Assembly: GCA_038245435.1 (NCBI GenBank)
Contig: JBBRSL010000004.1
Span: 1 to 45,832 of the forward strand
Direction of reading: 5' to 3'
Length of the DNA stretch: 45,832 bases
Source: JBBRSL01 sp038245435
GTDB taxonomy: Bacteria > Patescibacteriota > Saccharimonadia > Saccharimonadales > CAIOMD01
Shown here piece by piece: positions 24,096 to 32,049 of this stretch. Made by a program: the position numbers and the translations under genes. The notes below the pieces were generated by a model, which saw only the letters and a program-made list of their open reading frames with translations, made no database searches and was not told the origin of the DNA. Position 1 is the first letter of the stretch; every line of letters starts with the position of its first letter.

Positions 24096-24860
24096 ATGTC
24101 TGCAAAAACAAAGCCAAAATACACGGTTATTGTACCTGCGCTGCGCGAAGAGCAGGTGATTGAAACGTCACTCGCAATGCTTCGAACGCAACTCGAGGTA
24201 GACGAGCTACTTGATGAAACTGAAGTTATCGTAGTTTCTGCTGATCCAACTTCTGACAGAACAGCTGAAATTGCGGCGACCTTCGCTGATACTTTTACGT
24301 ATTTTCAGCTCATAACACCGGCGCACAAGGGTGGAAAAGGTCGTGATGTACGCGAAGGTATCCTTGCGGCGCAGGGCGATTATGTATTGTTTACTGACGC
24401 CGATATGGCGACACCACCGAAGCACATTGTTGAAATGTTTAAGAAGCTTGAGGCAGGGACCAAGGTTGTAATTGGCATACGTCCACTTGGGAGAATTCAT
24501 AACACAATGAGCCGGCGCCTACGCTCTGTTATTTCTAATGGCTTGATTCGTTTTTTGGCCGTACCGGGCATTGCCGATACGCAGTGTGGCTTTAAGGGTT
24601 TTTATGATGAAGCTGCTAAGGAGCTCTTTAAACCGCTCGAAACGATGCAGTGGGGATTTGATATAGAAATACTTGTGCGCGCACGTTCTGCGGGCTATAA
24701 AATCGCCACAATGCAAATTGACGACTGGCATGACCCAAAGATTGGGCATCTTGGCCTTGCCGGCGAATCTGACGTTCATGCGAACTTTAATACCCTTAAG
24801 GAACTACTGGTTATTGCAAAGAAACGTATGACGGGTCATTACCGTCGCATACGTGATTAA
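24096..24860 (+). CDS. dolichyl-phosphate glucose/mannose synthase-like glycosyltransferase
   Basis: Encodes 254 residues of a soluble GT-A enzyme without membrane segments. YTVIVPALREEQVIETSL is the nucleotide-binding start, HKGGKGRDVREGILAA the donor-sugar loop, and FTDADMATPP the DXD-like metal motif. DTQCGFKGFYDEAAKELF and WGFDIEILVRA are characteristic of the DPM1/ALG5/GtrB group. The likely reaction is transfer of a sugar from a nucleotide donor to a polyprenyl phosphate. An extended -10 (TGCTAAAAT, ending 24088) lies 7 bases before the ATG, giving a leaderless mRNA. Confidence 0.85.
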   Translation: MSAKTKPKYTVIVPALREEQVIETSLAMLRTQLEVDELLDETEVIVVSADPTSDRTAEIAATFADTFTYFQLITPAHKGGKGRDVREGILAAQGDYVLFTDADMATPPKHIVEMFKKLEAGTKVVIGIRPLGRIHNTMSRRLRSVISNGLIRFLAVPGIADTQCGFKGFYDEAAKELFKPLETMQWGFDIEILVRARSAGYKIATMQIDDWHDPKIGHLGLAGESDVHANFNTLKELLVIAKKRMTGHYRRIRD

Positions 24861-24917
24861 CCGGTGGAAGCTACTTGTCTTTTACCTCGGTGATTGCTAT
24901 AGTTTTAAGGCAAATTA

Positions 24918-24994
24918 GGGTCCTTAGCTCATTTGGCTAGAGCGCCACATTGACGTTGTGGAGGTGAGAGGTTCGAATCCTCTAGGACCCACCA
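24918..24994 (+). tRNA. tRNA-Val (GAC)
   Basis: Acceptor GGGTCCT pairs with AGGACCC, D-arm GCTCATTTGGCTAGAGC, anticodon GAC in stem CCACA/TGTGG, T-arm GAGGTTCGAATCCTC, discriminator A, CCA encoded. Confidence 0.95.
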
Positions 24995-25032
24995 AGAAAA
25001 ATACCTCTGACGGTCAGAGGTATTTTTCTTGG
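24992..25032 (+). terminator. terminator fused to the tRNA-Val 3' end
   Basis: A perfect 19-bp inverted repeat (24992-25010 with 25014-25032), loop CGG, starts at the encoded CCA. It includes a run of five Ts in its right arm. tRNA-Arg has the same arrangement. Confidence 0.8.
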
Positions 25033-25151
25033 CTTTGCCTAGAGGATTCGAACGACGACTGCCAGCGGCAGTTGGCCGCCCTTTAGCCCCGCAAGGGGTC
25101 GTGCTCACAAAAGTAATTTTCTTTTGTGTACGAGGGCGAATCCTCTAGGAC
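25033..25151. repeat. hairpin array bounded by copies of the tRNA-Val 3' end
   Basis: An inverted copy of the T-arm (CCTAGAGGATTCGAAC, 25038-25053) opens the array. A direct copy (CGAATCCTCTAGGAC, 25137-25151, identical to 24974-24988) closes it. Between them are three hairpins: ACTGCC/GGCAGT, CCCC/GGGG around GCAA, and CACAAAAG/CTTTTGTG. No ORF is seen. It could be a decayed integrated element or a mobile hairpin repeat that targets tRNA ends. Confidence 0.6.
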
Positions 25152-25283
25152 AGCAAAAAGCAGGCGCAGGAATTTATTCTGAGCATGTTTGTAGCTGAAA
25201 AGTGCAGCGCTACCCTCAAGTACAAATACTACTGCTCAGTAGAGATATTTTTTACATAACAGGGGTGAGCCCTTCAGCGTACC
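25152..25283. other. non-coding stretch before the DnaA-box cluster
   Basis: No gene is seen. The segment around 25235-25262 is A/T-rich (GAGATATTTTTTACATAACA) and lies just ahead of three DnaA boxes. Confidence 0.4.
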
Positions 25284-25321
25284 TGTGGATACTGTGTATA
25301 ACCACCCCTAATTGTGGATAA
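25284..25321 (-). promoter_or_regulatory. cluster of three DnaA boxes in one orientation
   Basis: On the minus strand: TTATCCACA (25321-25313, consensus), TTATACACA (25301-25293, a known functional variant of E. coli oriC), and GTATCCACA (25292-25284, one mismatch). The second and third abut. The consensus box overlaps a TTGTGG that could serve as the -35 of the RNA that follows. dnaA and dnaN are not in the window, so an origin is not claimed. Confidence 0.6.
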
Positions 25322-25344
25322 GATTGTACTAGTAATATACGGCT

Positions 25345-25617
25345 AGCCGTTGTATGCTAGTTCGTGCAGGTGTCGTTTTGCAAAGGTGTTTCGTAGCTAC
25401 AACTTGTAGCAGCGGGCGAAACAGTTGCTTACCAAAGGATATACACCCGCATCCGCCTTCATGGGAGAACTTGTCTGTTAGAGATAATGCCTCTAGCTGC
25501 GAGACCAGATAAGTCAGAAGGTAACATTGGTGGGCGCGCTCTATTATAGATGGAGCGCTTGTGCGCACGAGAGTCGAGAAAAGCCCTAAAAAGCATCTCA
25601 ATTCTCGTGCGTTTTTA
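25345..25617 (+). ncRNA. candidate structured RNA upstream of thrS
   Basis: There is no ORF on the plus strand, but several clean hairpins: CTAGC/GCTAG, GCTACAACTTGTAGC nested inside GTTTCG/CGAAAC, TAGAG/CTCTA, and GCGCTC/GAGCGC. A long terminator-like stem (CGCACGAGA near 25564 with TCTCGTGCG ending 25611) ends in a T-run at 25612-25616. A possible promoter is TTGTGG (25312) with TAATAT (25333). I cannot match it to tmRNA, 6S or SRP RNA by eye. It may be a free RNA or a thrS leader, although thrS has its own -10 (TGCTACAGT) after the terminator. Confidence 0.5.
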
Positions 25618-25676
25618 GTGTCACGCAAAGGTTTAATCTGCTACAGTAGTGGTAAGAAGTAATAAGAGGTACTAAG

Positions 25677-27521
25677 ATGGCCCAAAAGCAAGATGATTTA
25701 TACGCGATGCGACATAGCCTTGCTCATATTACGGCAGATGCTGTGCAGCGTTTATGGCCAGAGGCTAAATTTGGTGTTGGCCCAGTGGTAGAGCATGGTT
25801 TTTACTATGATATTGATTTGGGTGACGAAAAGGTATCAGAGGATGATTTTAAGCGTATTGAAAAAGAAATGCGTAAGATTATTGGTGCCGATTCAGCCTT
25901 TGAGCAATCAGATAAGCCAGTAGATGAGGCAATTACGTGGGCCAGAGAAGCAAAACAGCCGTACAAAGAAGAACTGCTGAATGACCTCAAGCGTGCCGGT
26001 ACAACCAGCGCAAAAGATATCGATGCGGCAGAACTTGGATTACCGAGTGACGGCAGTAAAGTAGACACTGTTGGTTTTTATACGAATGATAGCTTTACTG
26101 ACCTCTGTCGTGGCCCGCACGTAGTAAGTACCGGTAAAACAGGTGCTTTTAAGTTAATGCGCGTTGCCGGTGCCTATTGGCGCGGTAAAGAGGGAAATCC
26201 TCAGATGCAGCGTCTACATGGTATTGCATTCGCAACCAAAGAAGAGCTCGATGCTCATTTGCATATGCTCGAAGAAGCCAAAAGGCGAGACCACCGTAAG
26301 CTGGGGCAGGAGATGGACTTATTTGTTTTTTCGGATCTCGTAGGCCCGGGCTTACCGCTCTGGACTCCTCGGGGAACCACTATTCGAACTGAGCTTGATA
26401 AATTCGTGCAAGAAATGCGCACTGAGTATGGCTACCAAGCGGTGACAATTCCGCATATAACTAAAAAAGACTTGTACGAAAAAAGTGGCCACTGGAATAA
26501 GTTTAAAGATGAGCTGTTTAGGATGACTACTCGCGACGGACATGAATTTGCTATGAAGCCGATGAATTGCCCTCACCATACCCAAATCTATGATTCAAGG
26601 CCTCGAAGTTATCGTGAGCTACCGATTCGCTACCGCGAAACAACGATGGTTTATCGTGATGAGCAAACGGGTGAACTTGGCGGCCTTACAAGGGTCCGTT
26701 CGATTACGCAAGATGATGCCCATGTCTTTTGCCGGTATTCGCAGGTCAAAGAAGAGTCGCTTAAAATTTGGGATATTATTGAGCGCTTTTATGGCGCGCA
26801 GAACATGGAATTATCGGTTCGTTTGAGCATGCGTGATCCTGAAAACCCTGATGGTTACTTGGGGTCTAGTGAGGCATGGGAATCAACCCAAGCGCAACTG
26901 GCTGAACTTATCAACGAAAAGATAGGCGATGACTATGAACGCGGCATTGGTGAAGCGGCGTTTTATGGACCAAAGATCGACTTTAAGGCTAAGGATGCGA
27001 TTGGCCGTGAGCACCAAGTCGCTACTATCCAGCTCGACTTTAATCAGCCTGAAGGCTTTGATCTTAACTGTATTAATGAAAATGGCGAAAAAGAGCGCAT
27101 CGTTATGATTCACTGTGCCGTTGCTGGGTCACTCGAACGATTTATGAGCATACTTATCGAGCATACTGCCGGTAAATTCCCGGTTTGGCTGGCACCTGAG
27201 CAGATTCGCCTTATAACGGTCAACCAAACAGAAGAGCTAATTGCTTTTGCGGATACTGTTGCCGCCCAAGCAGGCGAACTTGGCTTACGCGTTGTTGTTG
27301 ATAACAGCAATGAATCTGTTGGTAAAAAAATCCGTGAGTCCGAAAAAGCTAAAGTACCGTACACCATAGTTATTGGCGAAAAAGAAGTTGAAACGGGTGA
27401 GACAACCCCACGCGTGCGGGGAGATTTAACGGTACAAGAACCAAGTACGCTCAAGATTGATAACTTCTTGAAAACAGTCCATAACGAAGCCAAGACGCGA
27501 TCTTCGCACACGACGATTTAG
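25677..27521 (+). CDS. thrS: threonyl-tRNA synthetase without TGS domain
   Basis: Encodes 614 residues. It begins directly with the N2 editing domain (RHSLAHITADAVQRLWP, GFYYDID, and CRGPHV, matching the HxxxH plus Cys/His metal cluster). The class II core follows, with motif 2 near RYRETTMVYR, the zinc ligands (MNCPHH, DDAHVF, HCAVAG) and motif 3 (GSLERFMSILIEH), and the anticodon-binding domain completes it. The N-terminal TGS domain of about 60 residues found in E. coli ThrRS is missing, and no in-frame upstream start restores it. An AGAGG lies 7 bases before the ATG. Confidence 0.95.
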   Translation: MAQKQDDLYAMRHSLAHITADAVQRLWPEAKFGVGPVVEHGFYYDIDLGDEKVSEDDFKRIEKEMRKIIGADSAFEQSDKPVDEAITWAREAKQPYKEELLNDLKRAGTTSAKDIDAAELGLPSDGSKVDTVGFYTNDSFTDLCRGPHVVSTGKTGAFKLMRVAGAYWRGKEGNPQMQRLHGIAFATKEELDAHLHMLEEAKRRDHRKLGQEMDLFVFSDLVGPGLPLWTPRGTTIRTELDKFVQEMRTEYGYQAVTIPHITKKDLYEKSGHWNKFKDELFRMTTRDGHEFAMKPMNCPHHTQIYDSRPRSYRELPIRYRETTMVYRDEQTGELGGLTRVRSITQDDAHVFCRYSQVKEESLKIWDIIERFYGAQNMELSVRLSMRDPENPDGYLGSSEAWESTQAQLAELINEKIGDDYERGIGEAAFYGPKIDFKAKDAIGREHQVATIQLDFNQPEGFDLNCINENGEKERIVMIHCAVAGSLERFMSILIEHTAGKFPVWLAPEQIRLITVNQTEELIAFADTVAAQAGELGLRVVVDNSNESVGKKIRESEKAKVPYTIVIGEKEVETGETTPRVRGDLTVQEPSTLKIDNFLKTVHNEAKTRSSHTTI

Positions 27522-27522
27522 T

Positions 27523-27831
27523 ATGAATAGTCAGTTTCGGGATGCGGTGTATGCCTTGGTGGCGCAAATTCCGCCTGGTAAAGTAATGAGCTATGGACAG
27601 ATTGCGGCTTTGTGCGGGCACCCAGGTGCTGCGCGGGCGGTAGGCCAGATTGCCCACTTTGGCCCGAGTGAGCTACCATGGCAACGAGTGGTTAACGCGA
27701 GCGGTGGAATAGCGAGAGGCTTTTGGCCTGATGGCCCAGATGGGCAAGCACGAATGCTTGAGGCTGAAGGTGCAACACTGAGAAATAGTAAAGTAAGTAT
27801 GAAGGAGTCCCTATGGTGGCCAAAAAAGTAG
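27523..27831 (+). CDS. alkyltransferase-like DNA lesion-recognition protein (ATL)
   Basis: Encodes 102 residues of the methylguanine-methyltransferase DNA-binding domain: IPPGKVMSYGQIAALCGHPGAARAVG (recognition helix region) and LPWQRVVNASGGIAR. The PCHR active-site motif of Ogt/MGMT reads PWQR. The acceptor Cys is replaced by Trp, the mark of ATL proteins that bind O6-alkylguanine without repairing it and hand it to nucleotide excision repair. It starts one base after thrS and overlaps miaA by 19 bp. Confidence 0.9.
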   Translation: MNSQFRDAVYALVAQIPPGKVMSYGQIAALCGHPGAARAVGQIAHFGPSELPWQRVVNASGGIARGFWPDGPDGQARMLEAEGATLRNSKVSMKESLWWPKK

Positions 27832-28679
27832 AGCTTGTAGCTATCGTGGGGCCTACAGCAAGTGGTAAAACATCCTTAGCAATAGCTATTGCTAAGGCAT
27901 TTAACGGTGAAATTATTGCCGTTGATTCGCGGACGGTATACAAAGGTTTGGATATTGGCACTGCAAAGCCCAGCAAAGAACAGCAGTCTGAAGTAAAACA
28001 CTGGGGTTTGGACATTATTGATCCAAGCGAAACATATAGCGCCGCTCAGTTTAAGGCATATGCCAACGCAGCTATTACTGATATTCAAAAAAGGGGCAAG
28101 CTGCCTATTTTAGTTGGTGGCACCGGTTTGTATATGGATGGGGTGCTATACAATTTTAGCTTTGCAGAACCTGACTATGAACTTCGAAAAGAACTTGGTG
28201 CAAAAAGTGTAGAAGAACTACAAGCTTTAATTACTGAGCAAAAAATTCCAATGCCTACCAACAGCCAGAATAAACTGCACCTAATAACGGCACTTGAGCG
28301 AAAAGGTAAACCGACTGAGCGCGAAAAACTGCGCAAAGGTGCGCTTATTGTTGGCCTGAATCCGAATAGGGTTGCGCTACGAAAGATTATTAAATCTCGA
28401 ATCGACGCCATGATTAAACATGGCGTGCAAGAAGAGCTAACGACGTCTGCTAAAAAATATGGCTGGCAATGTGAGGCTTATAAAGCCGGAATTTATAAGA
28501 CGCTTGTACCTGTTGTTAACAACGGATATCCGATTGACCAAGCAATAAAAGAGGCAGTTATGAGTGATATGCGACTTGCGAAAAGGCAAATGACTTGGCT
28601 CAAACGCAACCCAGACATTCAGTGGTTCGAGGATAGCCGCCCGGCTAAGCAATGGCTAAGCGATAGGCTTTCGGGGTAA
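27813..28679 (+). CDS. miaA: tRNA dimethylallyltransferase MiaA
   Basis: Encodes 288 residues. P-loop GPTASGKTSLAIAIA at the N-terminus, the DSRTVYKGLDIGTAKPS motif that contains the catalytic Asp and substrate-binding residues, and VGGTGLYMDGVLY are all present. The length is at the short end for MiaA, with a compact insertion domain. MiaA prenylates A37 of tRNAs reading UNN codons. It overlaps the ATL gene by 19 bp. Confidence 0.95.
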   Translation: MVAKKVELVAIVGPTASGKTSLAIAIAKAFNGEIIAVDSRTVYKGLDIGTAKPSKEQQSEVKHWGLDIIDPSETYSAAQFKAYANAAITDIQKRGKLPILVGGTGLYMDGVLYNFSFAEPDYELRKELGAKSVEELQALITEQKIPMPTNSQNKLHLITALERKGKPTEREKLRKGALIVGLNPNRVALRKIIKSRIDAMIKHGVQEELTTSAKKYGWQCEAYKAGIYKTLVPVVNNGYPIDQAIKEAVMSDMRLAKRQMTWLKRNPDIQWFEDSRPAKQWLSDRLSG

Positions 28680-28688
28680 ACTGTAGCC

Positions 28689-29942
28689 GTGAATAGTATT
28701 TCTCTTTGGATCGGAAAGTCCGCATTTGCATTACTAAAATTGTTTGGGCGTCGTGGTGCGGCCTTGCCGGGTTTGATTGTTGAAAAACTTGCCCCAAACT
28801 TTCTTCATGCTAAGCTGAGCGAGCTACCAGCCGGTGTGATTATTGTTGTTGGTACAAATGGTAAGACGACTACCACAAAGATGCTGAGCCATATGCTACG
28901 TGGCGAGCATAGGGTTTTAACCAACCCTACGGGCAGCAACTTTACTCGTGGCATTGTCGCGAGCATTGTTGAGCACGCGAGTTGGGGTGGTCATTTGCCG
29001 TACGATATTGCGGTCCTTGAACTTGACGAAGCGTACGCTGTTAAGTTTGTGAAGCTCCATAAACCGCGTGGAGTCGTGGTTTTGAATGTTATGCGTGATC
29101 AAATGGATAGGTTCGCAGAAATTGATCAAACAGCAAAAATGCTGACACTTGTTGCGCAAGCGGCTCGCGAATTTGTCGTTCTTAATGCTGACGATGCACG
29201 CATTGCTGACATTGCGCAGAGCCTGAGCTCAAACATCTATACGTTTGGTGTTTCGGCTGGCTTGCGACAAACATTTCTACAAGATGATGAACTACATGGT
29301 GGCGTAAAAAAGACTAGCAAGATTACGGTGACGGTGGAACTGCAAGACTACGTTGGTGGGAGCGCAACCTACAAAATCGACAATGACTCGTTTACGGTTG
29401 AGCTGGCCAGTCTGGGTGCACATAATGCTCAGAATGCTGCTGCTGCACTGGCGACATGCCAGGCGCTCAACAGTAATTTATCAGATACTATTATACGATT
29501 GAGCGAAGTGAGGCCGGCCTTTGGGCGCGGTGAGCTGTTCACAATTGGCGACAAGAAAGTATTGCTCCAGCTCGTTAAGAATCCCGGAGGCTTTCGGCAT
29601 TCGCTGCTGAGCGCTGCAAGCCAAAATACTAAATCAACGATGATTGCTATCAACGATGACTACCCTGATGGCCGTGACGTTTCGTGGCTCTGGGACGTCG
29701 ATTTTAGTTCGTTACAGAATGGTCAAATTGTGACATCTGGAGTGAGAGCAGCCGATATGGCACTACGACTTAAGTATGATGATATCGCTGTAAAATCTAT
29801 CGACGAAAATTTGAATAGTTGTTTGCAGGGTTTTGTGGCGAGCATTGATTCGGGTTCGGTCGGCACTATCTTTGCTACCTATACGGCAATGCTCGAATTA
29901 CGTCAGCACATGGCTAAAATAACAGAGGTAGAACAAGTATGA
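28689..29942 (+). CDS. murT: lipid II isoglutaminyl synthase subunit MurT
   Basis: Encodes 417 residues of the Mur ligase fold: ATP loop VVGTNGKTTTTKML near residue 55, the middle-domain motif VLELDEAYAVKFV, LGAHNAQNAAAALA, and a C-terminal DUF1727-like part with the catalytic Asp region (INDDYPDGRDVSWLWDVDF). MurT with GatD amidates the D-Glu of lipid II. The four-Cys zinc ribbon usually inserted in the middle domain is absent; only one Cys precedes residue 260. GTG start; TAAACT (28677-28682) lies 6 bases upstream. It overlaps gatD by 4 bp. Confidence 0.92.
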   Translation: MNSISLWIGKSAFALLKLFGRRGAALPGLIVEKLAPNFLHAKLSELPAGVIIVVGTNGKTTTTKMLSHMLRGEHRVLTNPTGSNFTRGIVASIVEHASWGGHLPYDIAVLELDEAYAVKFVKLHKPRGVVVLNVMRDQMDRFAEIDQTAKMLTLVAQAAREFVVLNADDARIADIAQSLSSNIYTFGVSAGLRQTFLQDDELHGGVKKTSKITVTVELQDYVGGSATYKIDNDSFTVELASLGAHNAQNAAAALATCQALNSNLSDTIIRLSEVRPAFGRGELFTIGDKKVLLQLVKNPGGFRHSLLSAASQNTKSTMIAINDDYPDGRDVSWLWDVDFSSLQNGQIVTSGVRAADMALRLKYDDIAVKSIDENLNSCLQGFVASIDSGSVGTIFATYTAMLELRQHMAKITEVEQV

Positions 29943-30655
29943 GCAAGCCAATAACTATCGTGCATTTGTATGCAAAAGAAATGAATATTTATGGTGATAA
30001 TGGCAACATACTGGTACTTACAAAACGCTTACAATGGCGTGGGTTCAAGGTACGAGTCGTGCGTGTTGGTGTAGGTGATGAGTTTCCAGATGACGTTCAC
30101 ATGGTTATTGGTGGCGGCGGGCAAGATGCTGGCCAGCAGGCGATTGCTGACGATTTAAAAACTAAGCAACCAATTCTGCAAAAGCTTGCCGATAGCGGCG
30201 TACCAATGCTGATGATTTGTGGCATGTATCAAATGCTGGGCAAGGCTTTTATAACGTCCGATGCTGCGACCATTGAAGGCATCGGCGTACTGGACGTTAT
30301 GACGCGCGCGAGTGAAGGACGGCTTATTGGAAACGTTATTAGCAAAACAAGCCAAGGGACGCTTATTGGTTACGAAAATCATAGTGGGCGAACAAGTTTG
30401 GGCGCTAACGTTTCGCCGTTTGGGAAGGTCATAGTCGGCCAGGGTAATGATGGTTTGGATAGTTCTGAAGGTGCTCGTTTTAATAATGTATTCGGTTCAT
30501 ACCTGCATGGTCCAGTACTTGCTAAGAGCCCACAATTTGCTGACTATTTATTGCGACTTACACTTGATGTAACAGGGGAAATTAGAGAGCTTGAAGCACT
30601 TGACGATAGCCTTGAGTTACGAGCTGCTAATGTGGCAATTTCGCGTCCCCGATAA
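29939..30655 (+). CDS. gatD: lipid II isoglutaminyl synthase glutaminase subunit GatD
   Basis: Encodes 238 residues of the class I glutamine amidotransferase (CobB/CobQ-like) fold. The nucleophile Cys is in MLMICGMYQMLG near residue 94 and the catalytic His in FGSYLHGPVLAKSP near 192. The start VHLYAKEMNIYGDNGN is typical of GatD. It releases ammonia from Gln for MurT. Start overlaps the murT stop (ATGA), so the two subunits are coupled. Confidence 0.95.
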   Translation: MSKPITIVHLYAKEMNIYGDNGNILVLTKRLQWRGFKVRVVRVGVGDEFPDDVHMVIGGGGQDAGQQAIADDLKTKQPILQKLADSGVPMLMICGMYQMLGKAFITSDAATIEGIGVLDVMTRASEGRLIGNVISKTSQGTLIGYENHSGRTSLGANVSPFGKVIVGQGNDGLDSSEGARFNNVFGSYLHGPVLAKSPQFADYLLRLTLDVTGEIRELEALDDSLELRAANVAISRPR

Positions 30656-30699
30656 CAAAAATGTGCACTAGCTAGAGCATAGCTGTTACAATGAACAGT

Positions 30700-31350
30700 A
30701 TGATTGAACAACTGTTTGGATCGAAGACTCGCGTTAAGCTCTTAAAGTTATTTTATGAGAACCCAAATCGTTCATTTTATGTGCGCGAAATCACACGTAA
30801 AATTGACGAGCAGATTAATTCAGTTCGTCGAGAACTAGCCAACTTGCTAAGTATTGGGATTATTACTTCAGACAATACTAACAACAAATTGTATTACGAA
30901 GTCGATCAAAGCTTTGAACAGTATGATGCTATGTCAGCAATGTTTGGCGGCAAGGCCGCAAAATTAAAAGCTAAGAAAACTGCTGCTTCTAAAACGAAGA
31001 ATGTTGAAGAGTCACCAGAAGTTATCGAAATTGTTGAGACTGTTACCGTTATGGACCCATTTGCACAAGAGCTGCTAAAAGCCGGCAACATAAGCCTTGC
31101 AGTTTATACGGGCCAATTTACTCGCGATGAAACTAGTGGTGTTGATATCGTGATAGTTGGCGATATTAATGCTTCACAGCTTGAGCATCTTGTGGCAGAT
31201 CTTGAGAGAGCTGAGAAGAAAGAACTGCGCTATAGCGTGTTCTCGCCAAATGAGTTTACGTATCGTCAGCAAGTTAATGATAAGTTTTATGCAAACTTTA
31301 TGACGGCAAAAAAAGTTGTATTACTAGATAAAGATAATATTGTAGGGTAA
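30700..31350 (+). CDS. winged-helix regulator with a nucleotidyltransferase-like C-terminal part
   Basis: Encodes 216 residues. The N-terminal 70 residues are an ArsR/MarR-like winged helix (LFGSKTRVKLLKLFYENPNRSF, then a recognition helix near REITRKIDEQINSVRRELANL). A Lys-rich linker leads to a domain with GVDIVIVGDIN, reminiscent of the minimal nucleotidyltransferase GSxxDxD motif. DNA binding is likely; the target and ligand are unknown. An ATG at 30691 overlaps the -10 (TACAAT, 30687-30692), so the ATG at 30700, 7 bases after the box, is taken as the leaderless start. Confidence 0.75.
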   Translation: MIEQLFGSKTRVKLLKLFYENPNRSFYVREITRKIDEQINSVRRELANLLSIGIITSDNTNNKLYYEVDQSFEQYDAMSAMFGGKAAKLKAKKTAASKTKNVEESPEVIEIVETVTVMDPFAQELLKAGNISLAVYTGQFTRDETSGVDIVIVGDINASQLEHLVADLERAEKKELRYSVFSPNEFTYRQQVNDKFYANFMTAKKVVLLDKDNIVG

Positions 31351-31362
31351 GAGGAGCTAGAT

Positions 31363-31989
31363 ATGGATATTCAGTTTTATGGCGCTAATTGTGTGCGCAT
31401 CACCAACAAAAAAGCGAGCCTTGTGTTCGATGACAATCTTGTTCGTAATGGCTTAAAGAGTGTTACGCAAAAAGAAGACATTGCATTCTTTTCAGAACTT
31501 GGCCATGAAGAAAGTACTGGTCGTTTTGTTATTGATAGCCCAGGTGAGTACGAAATATCAGAAGTCTCAGTACGCGGCATAGCTGCGCAGCGACACATTG
31601 ACAGCGAAGGTAAGGTTGCAACGCTCTTTAGTATTAAGAGCGGCGACTTAAGCGTTGGTATTCTTGGCCATATAGATGGCAAATTGAGCGATGAGCAACT
31701 TGAGCAAATCGGTATTGTTGATGTGCTCATATTGCCAGTTGGTGGCAATGGTTTCACGCTTGATGCCGTAGCTGCAGTAAAGCTCGTTAAAGATATTGAG
31801 CCTAAGATTGTTATCCCAACACATTATGCAGATGATAAGGTGACCTATGAGGTCCCACAAGCTGAGCTGAGTGTATTCTTACACGAGATTGGTGCGAACG
31901 ACATTGAGCCAGTATCGGTATTCAAGCTTAAAAAAGCCGATTTAACCGACAAGACGACGGTTGTTGTCTTAGAGCGAACATCTAAGTAA
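31363..31989 (+). CDS. MBL-fold protein, probably without the usual metal site
   Basis: Encodes 208 residues resembling the UlaG-like metallo-beta-lactamase fold: FYGANCVRITNKKASLVFDD, SPGEYEISEVSVRGI, VDVLILPVGGNGFTLDAVAAVKLV and KIVIPTHYAD are family strands. The initial GH (as in GHACF) reads GANCV, and the HxHxDH motif is not found; only the late PTHY His is kept. It is likely a degenerate or non-hydrolytic member. It follows the regulator by 12 bases, probably as one operon. Confidence 0.7.
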   Translation: MDIQFYGANCVRITNKKASLVFDDNLVRNGLKSVTQKEDIAFFSELGHEESTGRFVIDSPGEYEISEVSVRGIAAQRHIDSEGKVATLFSIKSGDLSVGILGHIDGKLSDEQLEQIGIVDVLILPVGGNGFTLDAVAAVKLVKDIEPKIVIPTHYADDKVTYEVPQAELSVFLHEIGANDIEPVSVFKLKKADLTDKTTVVVLERTSK

Positions 31990-32004
31990 TATTGCTAAGC
32001 CAAA

Positions 32005-32036
32005 TAAAAAAGCCCCGAGTGATTCGGGGCTTTTTA
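32005..32036. terminator. bidirectional terminator between the MBL-fold gene and rpmB
   Basis: AAAAAAGCCCCGA and its complement around a 4-nt loop, with A- and T-runs on the outside, serve the two convergent genes. Confidence 0.9.
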
Positions 32037-32049
32037 AAAGAGCAAAGTT

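Noticed and set aside
25284..25321. Calling the DnaA-box cluster a replication origin
   Set aside because: Only three boxes, no dnaA or dnaN nearby, and no skew data; reported as a cluster only.
25500..25535. Possible SRP RNA helix 8 in ACCAG...CAGAAGG...TTGGT
   Set aside because: The conserved GGAAGGAAGCAG tetraloop/internal-loop signature is not present; resemblance is partial and pairing weak.
25345..25617. T-box leader for thrS
   Set aside because: No AGGGTGGNACCGCG antiterminator bulge and no clear specifier loop; thrS has its own -10 after the terminator.
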